This document shows positions 45,489 through 58,928 of a stretch of DNA of 64,000 nt, in pieces. Source of the stretch: Cellulomonas fimi (lineage in GTDB: Bacteria > Actinomycetota > Actinomycetes > Actinomycetales > Cellulomonadaceae); assembly GCF_012952065.1 (NCBI RefSeq), contig NZ_JABCJJ010000012.1, positions 1-64,000 on the forward strand, read 5' to 3'. Position 1 is the first letter of the stretch. Each line of letters starts with the position of its first letter. A program made the translations under genes and the position numbers. The notes beneath the pieces are model-generated. The model did not search any database, had not been told where the DNA came from, and worked only from the letters and a program-made list of their open reading frames with translations.

Positions 45489-46427
45489 ATGCACCTCGGT
45501 CTGGTGGGACTCGGAAAGATGGGCGCGAACATGCGCGAGCGGCTGCGCCGCGCGGGCATCGACGTCACGGGCTACGACCGGAACCGCGAGGTCACCGACG
45601 TCGCGTCGCTCGAGACGCTGGTCGCCGCGCTCCCCGAGGGCCGGCGGTTCGTCTGGGTCATGGTCCCGTCGGGTGGACCGACACGAGCGACGGTCGAGGA
45701 GCTCGGCGCGCTCCTCAGCCCCGGCGACGTCGTGATCGAGGGCGGCAACTCGCACTACAAGGACGACGTCGAGCACGCGGCGTCGCTCGCGGAGCGCGGG
45801 ATCGGCTACCTCGACGTCGGCGTCTCGGGCGGCGTCTGGGGGCTCGAGAACGGCTACGGCCTCATGGTCGGCGGTGACCCCGAGCTCGTCGAGGCCGCCC
45901 TGCCGATCTTCGACGCCCTCCGTCCCGAGGGTCCGCGCGAGGAGGGCTTCGTCCACGCGGGCGCCGTCGGCGCAGGTCACTACGCCAAGATGGTCCACAA
46001 CGGCATCGAGTACGGGCTCATGCAGGCCTACGGCGAGGGCTTCGAGCTGCTCATGGCCAAGGACATCGTCACCGACGTGCCGGGCACGCTCAAGGCGTGG
46101 ACTCGCGGCACCGTCGTGCGGTCGTGGCTGCTCGACCTGCTGGTCAAGGCCCTCGAGTCAGACCCGCAGCTGGGCTCGATCGACGACTGGGTCGAGGACT
46201 CGGGCGAGGGTCGGTGGACCGTCGACGAGGCGATCGACGCGGCGGTGCCGCTGCCGGTCATCTCGGCGGCGCTCTTCGCCAGGTTCGCGTCGCGGCAGGA
46301 GCCGTCGCCCGCGATGCAGGCGGTCGCTGCGCTCCGGCAGCAGTTCGGCGGTCACGCGGTGCGCCAGGGCGGGGTGGTGCCACCGCCGGCGGGCACGGGC
46401 GAGCCGCCCACCGGCTCAGCCGGGTGA
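45489..46427 (+). CDS. gnd: 6-phosphogluconate dehydrogenase, short type
   Basis: This 312-residue enzyme has the NAD(P)-binding start [13 protein letters not shown], the [11 protein letters not shown]-like motif ([11 protein letters not shown]), [17 protein letters not shown] and the catalytic [14 protein letters not shown]. The short length fits the NAD-preferring GntZ/YqeC type rather than the 470-residue form. It oxidatively decarboxylates 6-phosphogluconate in the pentose phosphate pathway. The dnaN-gnd-recF order is shared by Streptomyces and many Micrococcales. GAGAGGGCGGCGTC precedes the ATG. Confidence 0.95.
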   Translation: MHLGLVGLGKMGANMRERLRRAGIDVTGYDRNREVTDVASLETLVAALPEGRRFVWVMVPSGGPTRATVEELGALLSPGDVVIEGGNSHYKDDVEHAASLAERGIGYLDVGVSGGVWGLENGYGLMVGGDPELVEAALPIFDALRPEGPREEGFVHAGAVGAGHYAKMVHNGIEYGLMQAYGEGFELLMAKDIVTDVPGTLKAWTRGTVVRSWLLDLLVKALESDPQLGSIDDWVEDSGEGRWTVDEAIDAAVPLPVISAALFARFASRQEPSPAMQAVAALRQQFGGHAVRQGGVVPPPAGTGEPPTGSAG

Positions 46428-46503
46428 CGACACCCGCCGTGGCTCTCCACCGCGCGACCGGGACAGGCCCGCGTCACGCATCTCGCCTCGACCCCGGACC
46501 ATC

Positions 46504-47784
46504 GTGTACGTCTCTCACCTCTCCCTGACCGACTACCGGTCGTACGCCGGCGTCGACCTGGAGCTCGAACCGGGCGTGACCGCGCTGGTCGGTCCCAACG
46601 GCCAGGGCAAAACCAACCTCGTCGAGGCGCTCGGGTACGTCGCCACCCTCGGCAGCCACCGCGTGCCGTCGGACGCCGCGCTCATCCGCGCCGGTGCGTC
46701 GCGCGCCGTCGTGCGGGCCCGGGTCGTGCGTGACGAGCGGGCGAGCGTCGTCGAGATCGAGATCACGGCAGGCAAGGCGAACCGGGCGCGCGTCAACCGC
46801 TCGCCCGTGCCGCGCGTCCGCGACGTGCTCGGGATCCTGCGGACCGTGCTGTTCGCCCCGGAGGACCTCGCGCTCGTCAAGGGTGACCCCGAGGGCCGTC
46901 GTCGCTTCCTCGATGAGCTCGCCGTGCTGGTCACCCCTCGGATGGCGGGCGTCCTGGGCGACTACGACCGCGTGCTGCGGCAGCGCAGCGCCCTGCTCAA
47001 GTCGGCCGGTGCCGCGATGCGCGGGTCGCGCGGCGGCGCGGACCTGCGGACGCTCGACATCTGGGACGCGAAGCTCGCCGAGGCCGGCGCGCAGATCATC
47101 GCGGCGCGGCTGGCCCTGATCGGCGTGCTGCACCCGCACGTGGCCGCGGCGTACGAGCAGGTCAGCGCGGGTCAGGGGGTCGCGCACCTCAGCTACCGGT
47201 CCTCGCTCGAGTCCTCCCTCGGGCCCGACGACGTCGCGCGCCTGGGAGCGGCCGTCCTCGTCGACGCGGGGGCGGCCCCCGGGCACGACGGCGCGCGGAC
47301 GGCGGGCCAGGCTGCGGCGTCGTCGGGCGCCGGCGACCGCCGCGTGAGCGCCGACCTGATCGAGGCACAGCTCATGGAGGCGATGGGAAGGCTGCGCAGC
47401 AAGGAGATCGAGCGCGGGGTGTGCCTCGTCGGGCCGCACCGCGACGACCTCGTGCTCGAGCTCGGCGGGCTGCCCGCCAAGGGGTACGCGAGCCACGGGG
47501 AGTCGTGGTCGTTCGCGCTCGCGCTGCGGCTCGCGTCGTACCGGTTGCTGACGCAGGCGGACGGGCCGGAGTGGGTGACGGACTGGGGGGCCGACGGCGA
47601 GCCGGTGCTCGTGCTCGACGACGTGTTCGCGGAGCTCGACACCCGGCGGCGCGACCGGCTCGCGGAGCTGGTGTCGGGCGCGGGCCAGGTGCTGGTGACC
47701 GCGGCCGTCGCGAGCGACGTGCCGGAGCAGCTCGAGGGGGCACGGATCGACGTCATGGAGGGGCGGGTCACGCGTGTCCTCTGA
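46504..47784 (+). CDS. recF: DNA replication and repair protein RecF
   Basis: This 426-residue SMC-like ATPase has Walker [21 protein letters not shown], the signature-region [18 protein letters not shown] and Walker [13 protein letters not shown]. It loads RecA at gaps. I chose the GTG at 46504, giving the family start [14 protein letters not shown]; no strong ribosome binding site is visible. A less conserved insert around residues 255-285 is Ala/Gly-rich. Its 3' end overlaps dciA by 11 bp. Confidence 0.96.
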   Translation: MYVSHLSLTDYRSYAGVDLELEPGVTALVGPNGQGKTNLVEALGYVATLGSHRVPSDAALIRAGASRAVVRARVVRDERASVVEIEITAGKANRARVNRSPVPRVRDVLGILRTVLFAPEDLALVKGDPEGRRRFLDELAVLVTPRMAGVLGDYDRVLRQRSALLKSAGAAMRGSRGGADLRTLDIWDAKLAEAGAQIIAARLALIGVLHPHVAAAYEQVSAGQGVAHLSYRSSLESSLGPDDVARLGAAVLVDAGAAPGHDGARTAGQAAASSGAGDRRVSADLIEAQLMEAMGRLRSKEIERGVCLVGPHRDDLVLELGGLPAKGYASHGESWSFALALRLASYRLLTQADGPEWVTDWGADGEPVLVLDDVFAELDTRRRDRLAELVSGAGQVLVTAAVASDVPEQLEGARIDVMEGRVTRVL

Positions 47785-48367
47785 CGCGGCGCCACGTGAC
47801 ACGGCACCAGGTGACGCGGCGCCAGGTGCCGGACCGGGTGAGGACCTGCCGATCGGCCGTCGGGTCGAGCTCACCCCGGCCGGCGAGGTCGCGCGCGCGG
47901 CGCTCAATCGGGCGCGTGCCGCGGCGTCAGCCCGGGGTCTTCGGCCAGGTCAGGAGGCCAGGCGACGCAGCCCCCTCGAGGCCCCGCTCCGCGGGTCGCC
48001 CGGCAAGGACGGCCGTGACCCGAGGCTCGTGGTGGACACGCTCGCCGCCCTGCTGCGGGAGCGCGGCTGGACCGACGAGGTCGCGGTGGGGGGCGTCATC
48101 GGCCGCTGGCGTGACGTCGTCGGCGACGAGGTGGCCGACCACTGCACGCCGGAGACGTTCGAGGACGGCGTGCTGGTGGTCCGCGCGGACTCGACCAGCT
48201 GGGCGACGAACCTCCGGATCCTCGTGCCCCAGCTCCTGCGGCGGTTGGGCGACGACGTCGGCGAGGACGTCGTGCGCGAGGTGAAGGTGCTGGGACCCGC
48301 GGGACCGGGGTTCAAGCGTGGGCCGCGCTCCGTCCCCGGGCGGGGGCCCAGAGACACCTGGGGATGA
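47774..48367 (+). CDS. dciA: DciA/DUF721 family protein, probable helicase loader
   Basis: This 197-residue protein has an N-terminal disordered part with [10 protein letters not shown] repeats and the C-terminal DUF721 domain ([38 protein letters not shown]). DciA proteins load DnaB in bacteria that lack DnaC or DnaI. It overlaps recF and precedes gyrB as in most actinobacteria. The GTG at 47774 is preceded by GAGGGGCGGG. A role with DnaB (8036-10696) is expected from family knowledge. Confidence 0.9.
   Translation: MSSDAAPRDTAPGDAAPGAGPGEDLPIGRRVELTPAGEVARAALNRARAAASARGLRPGQEARRRSPLEAPLRGSPGKDGRDPRLVVDTLAALLRERGWTDEVAVGGVIGRWRDVVGDEVADHCTPETFEDGVLVVRADSTSWATNLRILVPQLLRRLGDDVGEDVVREVKVLGPAGPGFKRGPRSVPGRGPRDTWG
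47782..47826 (+). repeat. 15-bp tandem repeat at the recF-dciA junction
   Basis: Three 15-bp units (47782-47796, 47797-47811, 47812-47826) of TGACGCGGCGCCAGG type encode [15 protein letters not shown] near the DciA N-terminus. The first copy contains the recF stop codon. Confidence 0.75.
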
Positions 48368-48506
48368 CGCCCGTCGAATGGGGGTCTCAGCGGCATCGCC
48401 AGGTAGACTGCAAAGGTCATTCCTGGCGCGTTTGCGCCCGGAACTTCAGCACCCGAGTGTGATCCGGACCCCCGGCCGGGTTCGCGCGCGTGTGCGAGAG
48501 CTTTGA

Positions 48507-50567
<2,061 letters not shown>

Positions 50568-50688
50568 GGGCAGCGCTGCTCGTGCCGGCACGGACCAGCG
50601 GCGCGCACCAGGGCTCCACCACCGCGGTGGTCCACGGCCGGCGAGCATCCGCTCCGGCCGGGGCCCCGCCCGAAAGACGAGGTAGACG

Positions 50689-53360
<2,672 letters not shown>

Positions 53361-53364
<4 letters not shown>

Positions 53365-54299
53365 GCAGCGATCGACCGGCCCCGCCGTCCATCCCGCCGC
53401 GCAACCGCACCGGCGCACCCGCCGTCCGCCCTGCGGGTGGACGCCTCCCGGGCCAGCCGGACCTCCCGCAGCCGCCGCCACCCTCCGCGACGCCGGCTCC
53501 TGCGTCGGGGGCCGGACCGGTCGCGACCCAGGCGTCGGCTACCGCGCCGGCCGCGACCCAGGCGTCGTCCGCCGGCGGAGCGGCGCGCGCGACGGGCCCG
53601 CGCGACTCCGCTTCCCCGCCCGCGCCGGCGCCCGCCGGGGGCGGCGTCACCACGGCCGTGAAGCGGGCGCTGAAGAGCGCCTCGTCGGCGGTCGTCGAGG
53701 CGTCCGCCGCCGTGACGAGCGAGCTCCGGGGCTCCACCCGATCGACCACCACCGAGGACGACGAGACCTCGACCTCCGGCTCCACGAAGGCGGCACCGAC
53801 CATGACGGCCACCGAGACCCCGGCCGCTGCGGCGCCGCGCGCGCGCACAGCGACCGGCGCGTCGAGCGCGCGCACCGGGACCGCCACGGGGAACCAGGCG
53901 ACCAGGTCCACCACGCCGACACCGGCGAAGGACGGCGCGCCGCGGCGGGTCCGGCTCTCGGTGTCGCGCGTGGACCCGTGGTCCGTGATGAAGCTGTCGT
54001 TCCTGCTGTCGGTGGCGATCGGCATCATGCTCGTCGTGGCGGCGGCCGTCGTCTGGATGGTGCTCGACGGCCTTGCCGTGTTCACCGAGATCAACACGAT
54101 GATCACCGAGATCGTCGGCGAGGAGTCGACGATCAGCTTCCTCGACTACGTCCAGTTCGACCGGGTCGTCTCCGGCGCCGTGGTGATCGCGGTCGTGGAC
54201 GTCGTGCTGCTCACGGCGCTGTCGACGATCGGCGCATTCCTCTACAACATCACGGCCGCCCTCGTCGGAGGGGTCACGCTCACGCTCACGGACGAGTGA
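53361..54299 (+). CDS. DUF3566 membrane protein
   Basis: This 312-residue protein has a long disordered Pro/Ala/Thr N-terminal region (about 200 residues). The DUF3566 core follows: [23 protein letters not shown] and two membrane segments ([41 protein letters not shown]), ending in [18 protein letters not shown]. The family sits downstream of gyrA across actinobacteria (Rv0007 in M. tuberculosis). The ATG overlaps the gyrA stop. The function is uncertain; cell-envelope or division association is suspected. Confidence 0.92.
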
Positions 54300-54406
54300 A
54301 CGAGGAGTCGTGACGCCCGCTCGCCCGCTGCTCGCCCGCCGATTGGGTCGCTCGCGCGGGCTGCGGTAGTCTCGTCCGGCGCCTGGGGGAACCCGGGCAC
54401 GAGTGC

Positions 54407-54480
54407 GGGCCTATAGCTCAGACGGTTAGAGCGCTTCCCTGATAAGGAAGAGGTCACAGGTTCAAGTCCTGTTAGGCCCA
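54407..54480 (+). tRNA. tRNA-Ile (GAT)
   Basis: A 74-nt tRNA with acceptor GGGCCTA/TAGGCCC, D-arm TAGCTCAGACGGTTAGAGC and anticodon loop CTGATAA giving GAT. The T-loop GTTCAAGTC and discriminator A are present. No CCA is encoded (CTA follows). It lies downstream of the gyrA-DUF3566 genes as in most actinobacteria. Confidence 0.97.
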
Positions 54481-54508
54481 CTACCTCAGACCCCACGTGG
54501 AGGGTTCG

Positions 54509-54625
54509 ATGAAGAAGCTCCTGCTGATTCTGAGCGTCGCGGTCGGCGGCTACCTGCTCTGGCGCCGGATCGAGGACCGTGACGAGCGCGACCTGTGGGC
54601 CGAGGTCACCGACACGTTCGAGTGA
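54509..54625 (+). CDS. DLW-39 family small membrane peptide
   Basis: This 38-residue peptide, MKKLLLILSVAVGGYLLWRR followed by IEDRDERDLWAEVTDTFE, contains the DLW motif of the DLW-39 family. A hydrophobic N-terminal segment is followed by a charged tail. The GGAGG at 54499-54503 is well placed for the ATG. The family is always found between tRNA-Ile and tRNA-Ala near gyrA in actinobacteria, as here. Its function is unknown. Confidence 0.93.
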   Translation: MKKLLLILSVAVGGYLLWRRIEDRDERDLWAEVTDTFE

Positions 54626-54684
54626 GGACTCACCTGAGGTGAGAGACGGTCGCCCGAGCACGGTCGGCACGTCACGCACCACCG

Positions 54685-54757
54685 GGGGCCATGGCGCAAT
54701 TGGTAGCGCACCTGCTTTGCAAGCAGGGGGTTAGGGGTTCGAGTCCCCTTGGCTCCA
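54685..54757 (+). tRNA. tRNA-Ala (TGC)
   Basis: A 73-nt tRNA with acceptor GGGGCCA/TGGCTCC (one GT pair), D-arm TGGCGCAATTGGTAGCGCA, anticodon loop TTTGCAA giving TGC, and T-loop GTTCGAGTC. CCA is not fully encoded, so the CCA-adding enzyme at 21785-23251 must complete it. A terminator follows within 10 bp. Confidence 0.97.
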
Positions 54758-54765
54758 CCGCAGGT

Positions 54766-54800
54766 CACAGGCCCTCTCCGGCTCCCGGGGAGGGCCTGTG
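54766..54800 (+). terminator. Terminator after tRNA-Ala
   Basis: A 16-bp stem (54766-54781 with 54785-54800, one G-T pair) and a 3-nt loop lie 8 bp past the tRNA. It ends the gyrB-to-tRNA transcription stretch. Confidence 0.85.
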
Positions 54801-54913
54801 CCGTGTCGCGTGGGCACGCAGTGCCTGCTCGGGCGTGATCATCCGTCGTGGTGCGGCGGTACCGAGCTGCGCTGCCCTGTTCGTCGGCTTCTGCGCCGGA
54901 CGAGCCCCTGGAA

Positions 54914-54949
54914 CGAGAAGGCCCCGACCAGGCGGTCGGGGCCTTCTCG
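54914..54949 (-). terminator. Terminator for the minus-strand gene at 54964
   Basis: A perfect 16-bp stem (54914-54929 with 54934-54949) with a 4-nt loop lies 15 bp beyond the minus-strand stop at 54964. The arm CGAGAAGGCCCCGACC is typical of strong actinobacterial terminators. It can also stop rightward transcription leaking from the tRNA. Confidence 0.88.
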
Positions 54950-54963
54950 GAGGGCGTCGCGCC

Positions 54964-55983
54964 TCAGCCGCGGCTGCTCGCGTCCCCGGGCGGCTCGGGG
55001 TCGGTGCCGCCCGTGGTACCGGTCGTGCCGAGCGGGTCCGGCGCCGTGAGCGGCCCTGTGCTGCTCAGCGGCGGGGCGGCGGGGGAGTCGGAGTCGTCCG
55101 TCTCGGCCGGCACCTCGTCGGACGCGTCGGCAGATCCGGCGTCCGACCCGGCGTCCGACCCGGCCCGACGGCGCGACGCGGCCTTGCGGGTCGCCTCGCG
55201 CGCCTCGGCCATGCGCTCGGTGACGTCCTCGCGCAGCTCGGCCGCGCGGTCGGCGGCCTTCTTGGAGGCCTCTCGCCCGAGTGCGACGGTGGCCCCGGCA
55301 GCCTCACCGACCGCCTCGGCCGCGTCGCCCACCACGGTCTCCGCGGTCCGGCTCGGCGTGCCGGCCGGCTCCCACGGCTCGGCCCACGGGTCCGTCGTCG
55401 GCTGCGTCCGCTTCCAGGCCGCGAAGGCACCGGCGACCGCCGCGAGGAGCGCGAAGAACCAGAACACCTTGCGCCCCGTGTGCTTCTTCTCGGCCGCGGC
55501 GGCAGCAGCAGCAGCAGCGGCCGCGGCCTCGGCGGCCTTCTTCGAGCCAGAGCCCGCCCGCTCTGCAGCGTCGTTCACGGCCGCGACGAGACGGGGGATG
55601 AACTCGTCGACGATCTTGTCGTGCGCCTGGTCGATGGCGGGCGTCGCCTTGTCGGCGGCCTTCGCGACCTGCGGCGCGGCGGCCCTGACGCTCTCCTGCC
55701 AGGCCTTCTCGACGCGGGGGATCAGCCAGTCGACGCCGGCCTCGAGGCGCGGCGACGACCACTCCTTGGCGTGGCCCGCGGCGTCCTTGGCGTGGCCCGC
55801 GGCCTCCGCTGCGGCGGCCTTGGCGAGGAGGGCCGCCTCCTTGGCTTCCTTGGCGAGGTGCGCGGCGGTCTGGCTGGCGGAGCCGCTCGCGTCGGCGAGC
55901 GTGGCTCCGAGGCGTTCCTTCAGCCCGGCGGCCTCGACGATCTCGACGGTCGGACTGGCAGAACGGCGGATCCGGTCGAACAT
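54964..55983 (-). CDS. Ala-rich helical membrane protein, DUF5324-like
   Basis: This 339-residue protein is dominated by amphipathic Ala/Lys/Glu helices (KEAKEAALLAKAAAAEAAGH; KAADKATPAIDQAHDKIVDE). A poly-Ala stretch and one membrane segment (VFWFFALLAAVAGAFAAW, near 205) follow, then a second charged helical region and an acidic tail. The ATG at 55983 (GGGAGTGGAC upstream) gives MFDRIRRSAS. Helical proteins of this type (DUF5324) often neighbour ppiA in actinobacteria. The apolipoprotein-like helices suggest membrane-surface association. No catalytic motif is visible. Confidence 0.75.
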   Translation of the reverse strand: MFDRIRRSASPTVEIVEAAGLKERLGATLADASGSASQTAAHLAKEAKEAALLAKAAAAEAAGHAKDAAGHAKEWSSPRLEAGVDWLIPRVEKAWQESVRAAAPQVAKAADKATPAIDQAHDKIVDEFIPRLVAAVNDAAERAGSGSKKAAEAAAAAAAAAAAAEKKHTGRKVFWFFALLAAVAGAFAAWKRTQPTTDPWAEPWEPAGTPSRTAETVVGDAAEAVGEAAGATVALGREASKKAADRAAELREDVTERMAEAREATRKAASRRRAGSDAGSDAGSADASDEVPAETDDSDSPAAPPLSSTGPLTAPDPLGTTGTTGGTDPEPPGDASSRG

Positions 55984-56087
55984 GTCCACTCCCGTTGGGT
56001 CGGCGGCGCGTGCAGTCGAGAGGACCACTCTGCCACCGACGGGCGCGACGCGCTGCGGCACCTGCGGCCCGTGGAACAATGGGCGCC

Positions 56088-56627
56088 ATGTTCGCGACTC
56101 TGCACACCTCTGCCGGTGACATCCGCCTCGAGCTCTTCCCGAACCACGCGCCGAAGACGGTGGCCAACTTCACGGGCCTCGCCACGGGCACCACGACCTG
56201 GACGGACCCGCGCACCGGCGCGGAGAGCAACGCCCCCCTCTACGACGGCGTGATCTTCCACCGCGTGATCGACGGCTTCATGATCCAGACCGGCGACCCG
56301 CTGGGGAAGGGCACCGGCGGCCCGGGCTACGAGTTCGACGACGAGATCCACCCCGAGCTGGGCTTCACCGAGCCGTACCTCCTGGCGATGGCGAACGCCG
56401 GCCAGCGCCGCAACCCGGTGACCGGCAAGGTCGGTGGCACCAACGGCTCGCAGTTCTTCATCTCCGTCGCCCCGACCACCTGGCTCACCGGCAAGCACAC
56501 GATCTTCGGCAAGGTCGTCGACGACGCGAGCAAGGCCGTCGTCGACGCGATCGCCTCGGCGACGACCCAACCGGGCGACCGGCCGGTCGAGGACATCGTC
56601 ATCCAGTCGGTCACGGTCGAGGACTGA
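56088..56627 (+). CDS. ppiA: Peptidyl-prolyl cis-trans isomerase, cyclophilin type
   Basis: This 179-residue cyclophilin has NHAPKTVANFTGLATG, the catalytic-region FHRVIDGFMIQTGDP, GGTNGSQFFIS and HTIFGKV. No signal peptide is seen, so it is cytoplasmic. I chose the ATG at 56088, which gives the conserved MFATLHTSAGDI; an in-frame ATG at 56079 would add three residues, and neither has a strong ribosome binding site. It sits right of oriC as Rv0009 does in mycobacteria. Confidence 0.95.
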   Translation: MFATLHTSAGDIRLELFPNHAPKTVANFTGLATGTTTWTDPRTGAESNAPLYDGVIFHRVIDGFMIQTGDPLGKGTGGPGYEFDDEIHPELGFTEPYLLAMANAGQRRNPVTGKVGGTNGSQFFISVAPTTWLTGKHTIFGKVVDDASKAVVDAIASATTQPGDRPVEDIVIQSVTVED

Positions 56628-56663
56628 TCACGCTGCCAGGCGCGCGTCGTCCTGACGGCCACC

Positions 56664-57533
56664 ATGTCGGTTGACGGGCCCGCGGGGTCGGCACCGCCCG
56701 AGGCTCCCCCGGTCTGCCCGCGTCACCCGGACCGGGTCTCCTACGTGCGCTGCCAGCGGTGCGGTCGGCCGGCGTGCCCGGAGTGCCAGCGCCCCGCGGC
56801 GGTCGGCATCCAGTGCGTCGACTGCGTGCGCGACGCCGCGCGCGCCATGCCCGCGACCCGCACCGCGCTCGGGGGCCGGGTCCGGGAGGGCAAGCCCGTC
56901 GTCACGCTGACGATCATCGGGCTGGCCGTCGTGAGCTACGTCGCCCAGCTCGTGGTGCCGGGCTTCACGCAGCAGTGGGCCTTCTCGCCGGCGGCGGGCG
57001 AGGTGGAGCCCGTGCGCTTCGTCTCCGCCGCGTTCCTGCACTCGCCCGGCAGCCTGTTCCACATCCTGTTCAACATGTACGCGCTCTGGCTCGTGGGGCC
57101 CTACCTCGAGGCGACCCTCGGGCGGTGGCGCTACGCGGCGCTCTACCTGCTCTCGGCGGTCGGCGGCTCCGTGGGCGTGCTCCTGCTGGCGTCGCCCGTC
57201 GTCACGCAGGTCGACACGTCGTGGTACGACGGCGTGGTGGGGGCCTCGGGGGCGGTGTTCGGGCTCTTCGGCGCGATCCTCGTGGTGCTGCGCCGGCTCG
57301 GGCGCGACGCCCGGCAGATCCTCGTGTTCCTGGGGATCAACGCCGTGATCGGGTTCGTGCTGCCCAACATCGCCTGGCAGGCGCACCTCGGCGGGCTCGT
57401 CACCGGCGTCGCGCTCGGTGCGGCGTTCGCCTTCGCACCGCGGAGCCGACGCCTGCTGGTGGGCGTCGTCGCGACGGCAGGGGTCGCCGTCGTGCTCGTG
57501 GTGCTCGCTCTCGTCAAGTACGCAGGCGCCTGA
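56664..57533 (+). CDS. Rhomboid family intramembrane serine protease with N-terminal zinc-binding region
   Basis: This 289-residue protein has Cys/His-rich residues 18-54 (CPRHPD; CQRCGRPACPEC; CVDC) resembling a B-box-type zinc finger, followed by six to seven membrane segments. The rhomboid catalytic dyad is S194 in GVVGASGAVFG and H240 in AWQAHLGG, with HILFN (132-136) in the second region. It cleaves membrane substrates, which are unknown here. The arrangement matches Rv0110-like and ppiA-linked rhomboids of actinobacteria. Confidence 0.93.
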   Translation: MSVDGPAGSAPPEAPPVCPRHPDRVSYVRCQRCGRPACPECQRPAAVGIQCVDCVRDAARAMPATRTALGGRVREGKPVVTLTIIGLAVVSYVAQLVVPGFTQQWAFSPAAGEVEPVRFVSAAFLHSPGSLFHILFNMYALWLVGPYLEATLGRWRYAALYLLSAVGGSVGVLLLASPVVTQVDTSWYDGVVGASGAVFGLFGAILVVLRRLGRDARQILVFLGINAVIGFVLPNIAWQAHLGGLVTGVALGAAFAFAPRSRRLLVGVVATAGVAVVLVVLALVKYAGA

Positions 57534-57611
57534 AGTACGCAGGCGCGTGACCGCGAGCGCGAGACGACCGTCCCCAGAGTTCCTCACACCTGTGGAACTA
57601 CACCGCTGTAG

Positions 57612-57620
57612 TTATCCACA
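57612..57620. promoter_or_regulatory. TTATCCACA DnaA-box-like site with flanking dyad
   Basis: TTATCCACA is a perfect E. coli-type DnaA box. Upstream AACTAC and downstream GTAGTT flank ACCGCT (about 57597-57614), and the outer bases give a longer imperfect palindrome with TGTGG/CCACA ends. It lies in the non-coding gap between the rhomboid and crgA genes, 13 kb from oriC. Function is speculative. Confidence 0.45.
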
Positions 57621-57646
57621 GCCCTATGCACCCCTGGGGACAAGAA

Positions 57647-57698
57647 CGCAACGTCCGCACTCCGTGGGGCCCTGAGCCCACGGAGTGCGGACGTTGCG
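57647..57698. terminator. 22-bp perfect hairpin between convergent rhomboid and crgA genes (copy 2)
   Basis: The left arm 57647-57668 and right arm 57677-57698 pair perfectly over 22 bp around an 8-nt loop. It lies between the 3' ends of the rhomboid gene and crgA. Its core 57648-57695 matches 12363-12410 at 47 of 48 positions, so it is a repeated bidirectional terminator-like element. Confidence 0.85.
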
Positions 57699-57762
57699 TG
57701 TTGGCTTGTGCCGGGGGGGGGTAACGGGGAGGGCTCAGCGGCAGCGGGTCAGTGCCAGCGGG

Positions 57763-58008
57763 TCAGTGCCAGCGGGTGGTCAGGCTGAAGCCGGTGATGA
57801 TGAGCACGAAGCCGACCGCAAGGTTCCACTGTCCGATCCCGGGCACGGGGTACTCCGACCGGGTGAGGTACGTCGTCACGATCCAGACCAGACCGAGCAG
57901 CATGAGCCCGAGCATGACCGGGACCAGCCAGCGGGGGTTCGGCTTCGGACCAGCCTTCTCGGGCGGCGGGACGTAGGCGGGCTTCTTCCGGGACCTCGAC
58001 TCGGGCAC
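57763..58008 (-). CDS. crgA: Cell division protein CrgA
   Basis: This 81-residue protein reads PESRSRKKPAYVPPPEKAG, then two membrane segments (WLVPVMLGLMLLGLVWIVTTY; WNLAVGFVLIITGFSLTTRW). I chose the GTG at 58008 because AGGAG lies 8 nt upstream and this is the family start; an ATG at 58068 would add 20 residues without a ribosome binding site. CrgA recruits septal wall enzymes and FtsZ-ring partners. It is divergent from the DUF881 gene, as in mycobacteria. Confidence 0.95.
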   Translation of the reverse strand: MPESRSRKKPAYVPPPEKAGPKPNPRWLVPVMLGLMLLGLVWIVTTYLTRSEYPVPGIGQWNLAVGFVLIITGFSLTTRWH

Positions 58009-58109
58009 GGGGCTGGCTCCTGTCCTGGTGCTGCGGACGGGCGGGAACCACGGCGGTCCGCCACTCATCGTCTAGCGTAGTGCTCTGGACCCCGGGGGTT
58101 GGAGCACAC

Positions 58110-58928
58110 GTGAGTGACAGGACGGCGCGCCACACGCGCCCGGGACGGCGCGGCACGGCCTCGGTCGCGCTGGTTCTCGCGCTCGCAGGGGTGATCTTCA
58201 GCGCCAACGCACGGCTCGCGAGCGGTCAGGAGGGGCGTCACCCGCAGGACCTCGCGAGCCTGTCCGAGGTCGAGGCCGATCGCGTCGCGGTGCTCGCGCA
58301 GCGCGTCGACGGCCTGCGCGAGCAGGTCGACGAGCTGACGGCGAGACAGCCGGTGAGCGTCGACACGGGGGATCCCAGGGCAGTCACCCTGATCGACATC
58401 GCGTCCGGTCGTGCGCCCGTGACCGGCCCGGGCGTCACCGTGCGCCTGACGGACGCCCCCTACGACGGCGCGCTTCCCCCCAACGTGAGCCCTGACGACC
58501 TCGTCGTGCACCAGCAGGACCTTCAGTCGGTGATCAACGCCCTCTGGGCCGGCGGCGCGGAGGCGATGGCGCTGCAGGACCAGCGCGTCACCGCGACGAC
58601 GGCCTACCGGTGCGTCGGCAACGTGCTGTCGCTCGGCGGCCGCCTGTACTCGCCGCCGTACGAGGTGCGCGCGATCGGCGACCCGAAGGAGCTGCGCGCC
58701 GCCCTGCTGGCCGCCCCGGGAGTCATCGCGTACCTGAAGTGGGTGGATGCGTACGGGCTGGGCTGGTCGGTCACCAACGACACGAAGCTCGAGCTCCCGG
58801 GTACGGAGGGCGGCACCGAGCTGCGGTTCGCGACCACGCCGGAGGGGATGCCCGTCTTCCCCACCGACGGCGTGGGGGGAGCCGTCGCCGTCGCCGCGCG
58901 TGCCGACGAGGCGACCGCGCTGCGATGA
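58110..58928 (+). CDS. DUF881 family membrane-anchored protein
   Basis: This 272-residue protein has one N-terminal membrane segment (ASVALVLALAGVIFSANA), a coiled-coil stretch (VAVLAQRVDGLREQVDELTA) and the DUF881 domain (GPGVTVRLTDAPYD; LVVHQQDLQSVINALWAGGAEAM; CVGNVLSLGGRLYSPPYEVRAIG). DUF881 proteins lie beside crgA and the class E sortase in actinobacteria and are suspected of a division role. The GTG at 58110 follows GGAG. Its stop overlaps the sortase start. Confidence 0.92.
   Translation: MSDRTARHTRPGRRGTASVALVLALAGVIFSANARLASGQEGRHPQDLASLSEVEADRVAVLAQRVDGLREQVDELTARQPVSVDTGDPRAVTLIDIASGRAPVTGPGVTVRLTDAPYDGALPPNVSPDDLVVHQQDLQSVINALWAGGAEAMALQDQRVTATTAYRCVGNVLSLGGRLYSPPYEVRAIGDPKELRAALLAAPGVIAYLKWVDAYGLGWSVTNDTKLELPGTEGGTELRFATTPEGMPVFPTDGVGGAVAVAARADEATALR

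Noticed and set aside
57709-57735. G-rich run after the hairpin as a G-quadruplex or regulatory element
   Set aside because: It is a single homopolymer-like run in a very GC-rich non-coding gap, with no supporting context.
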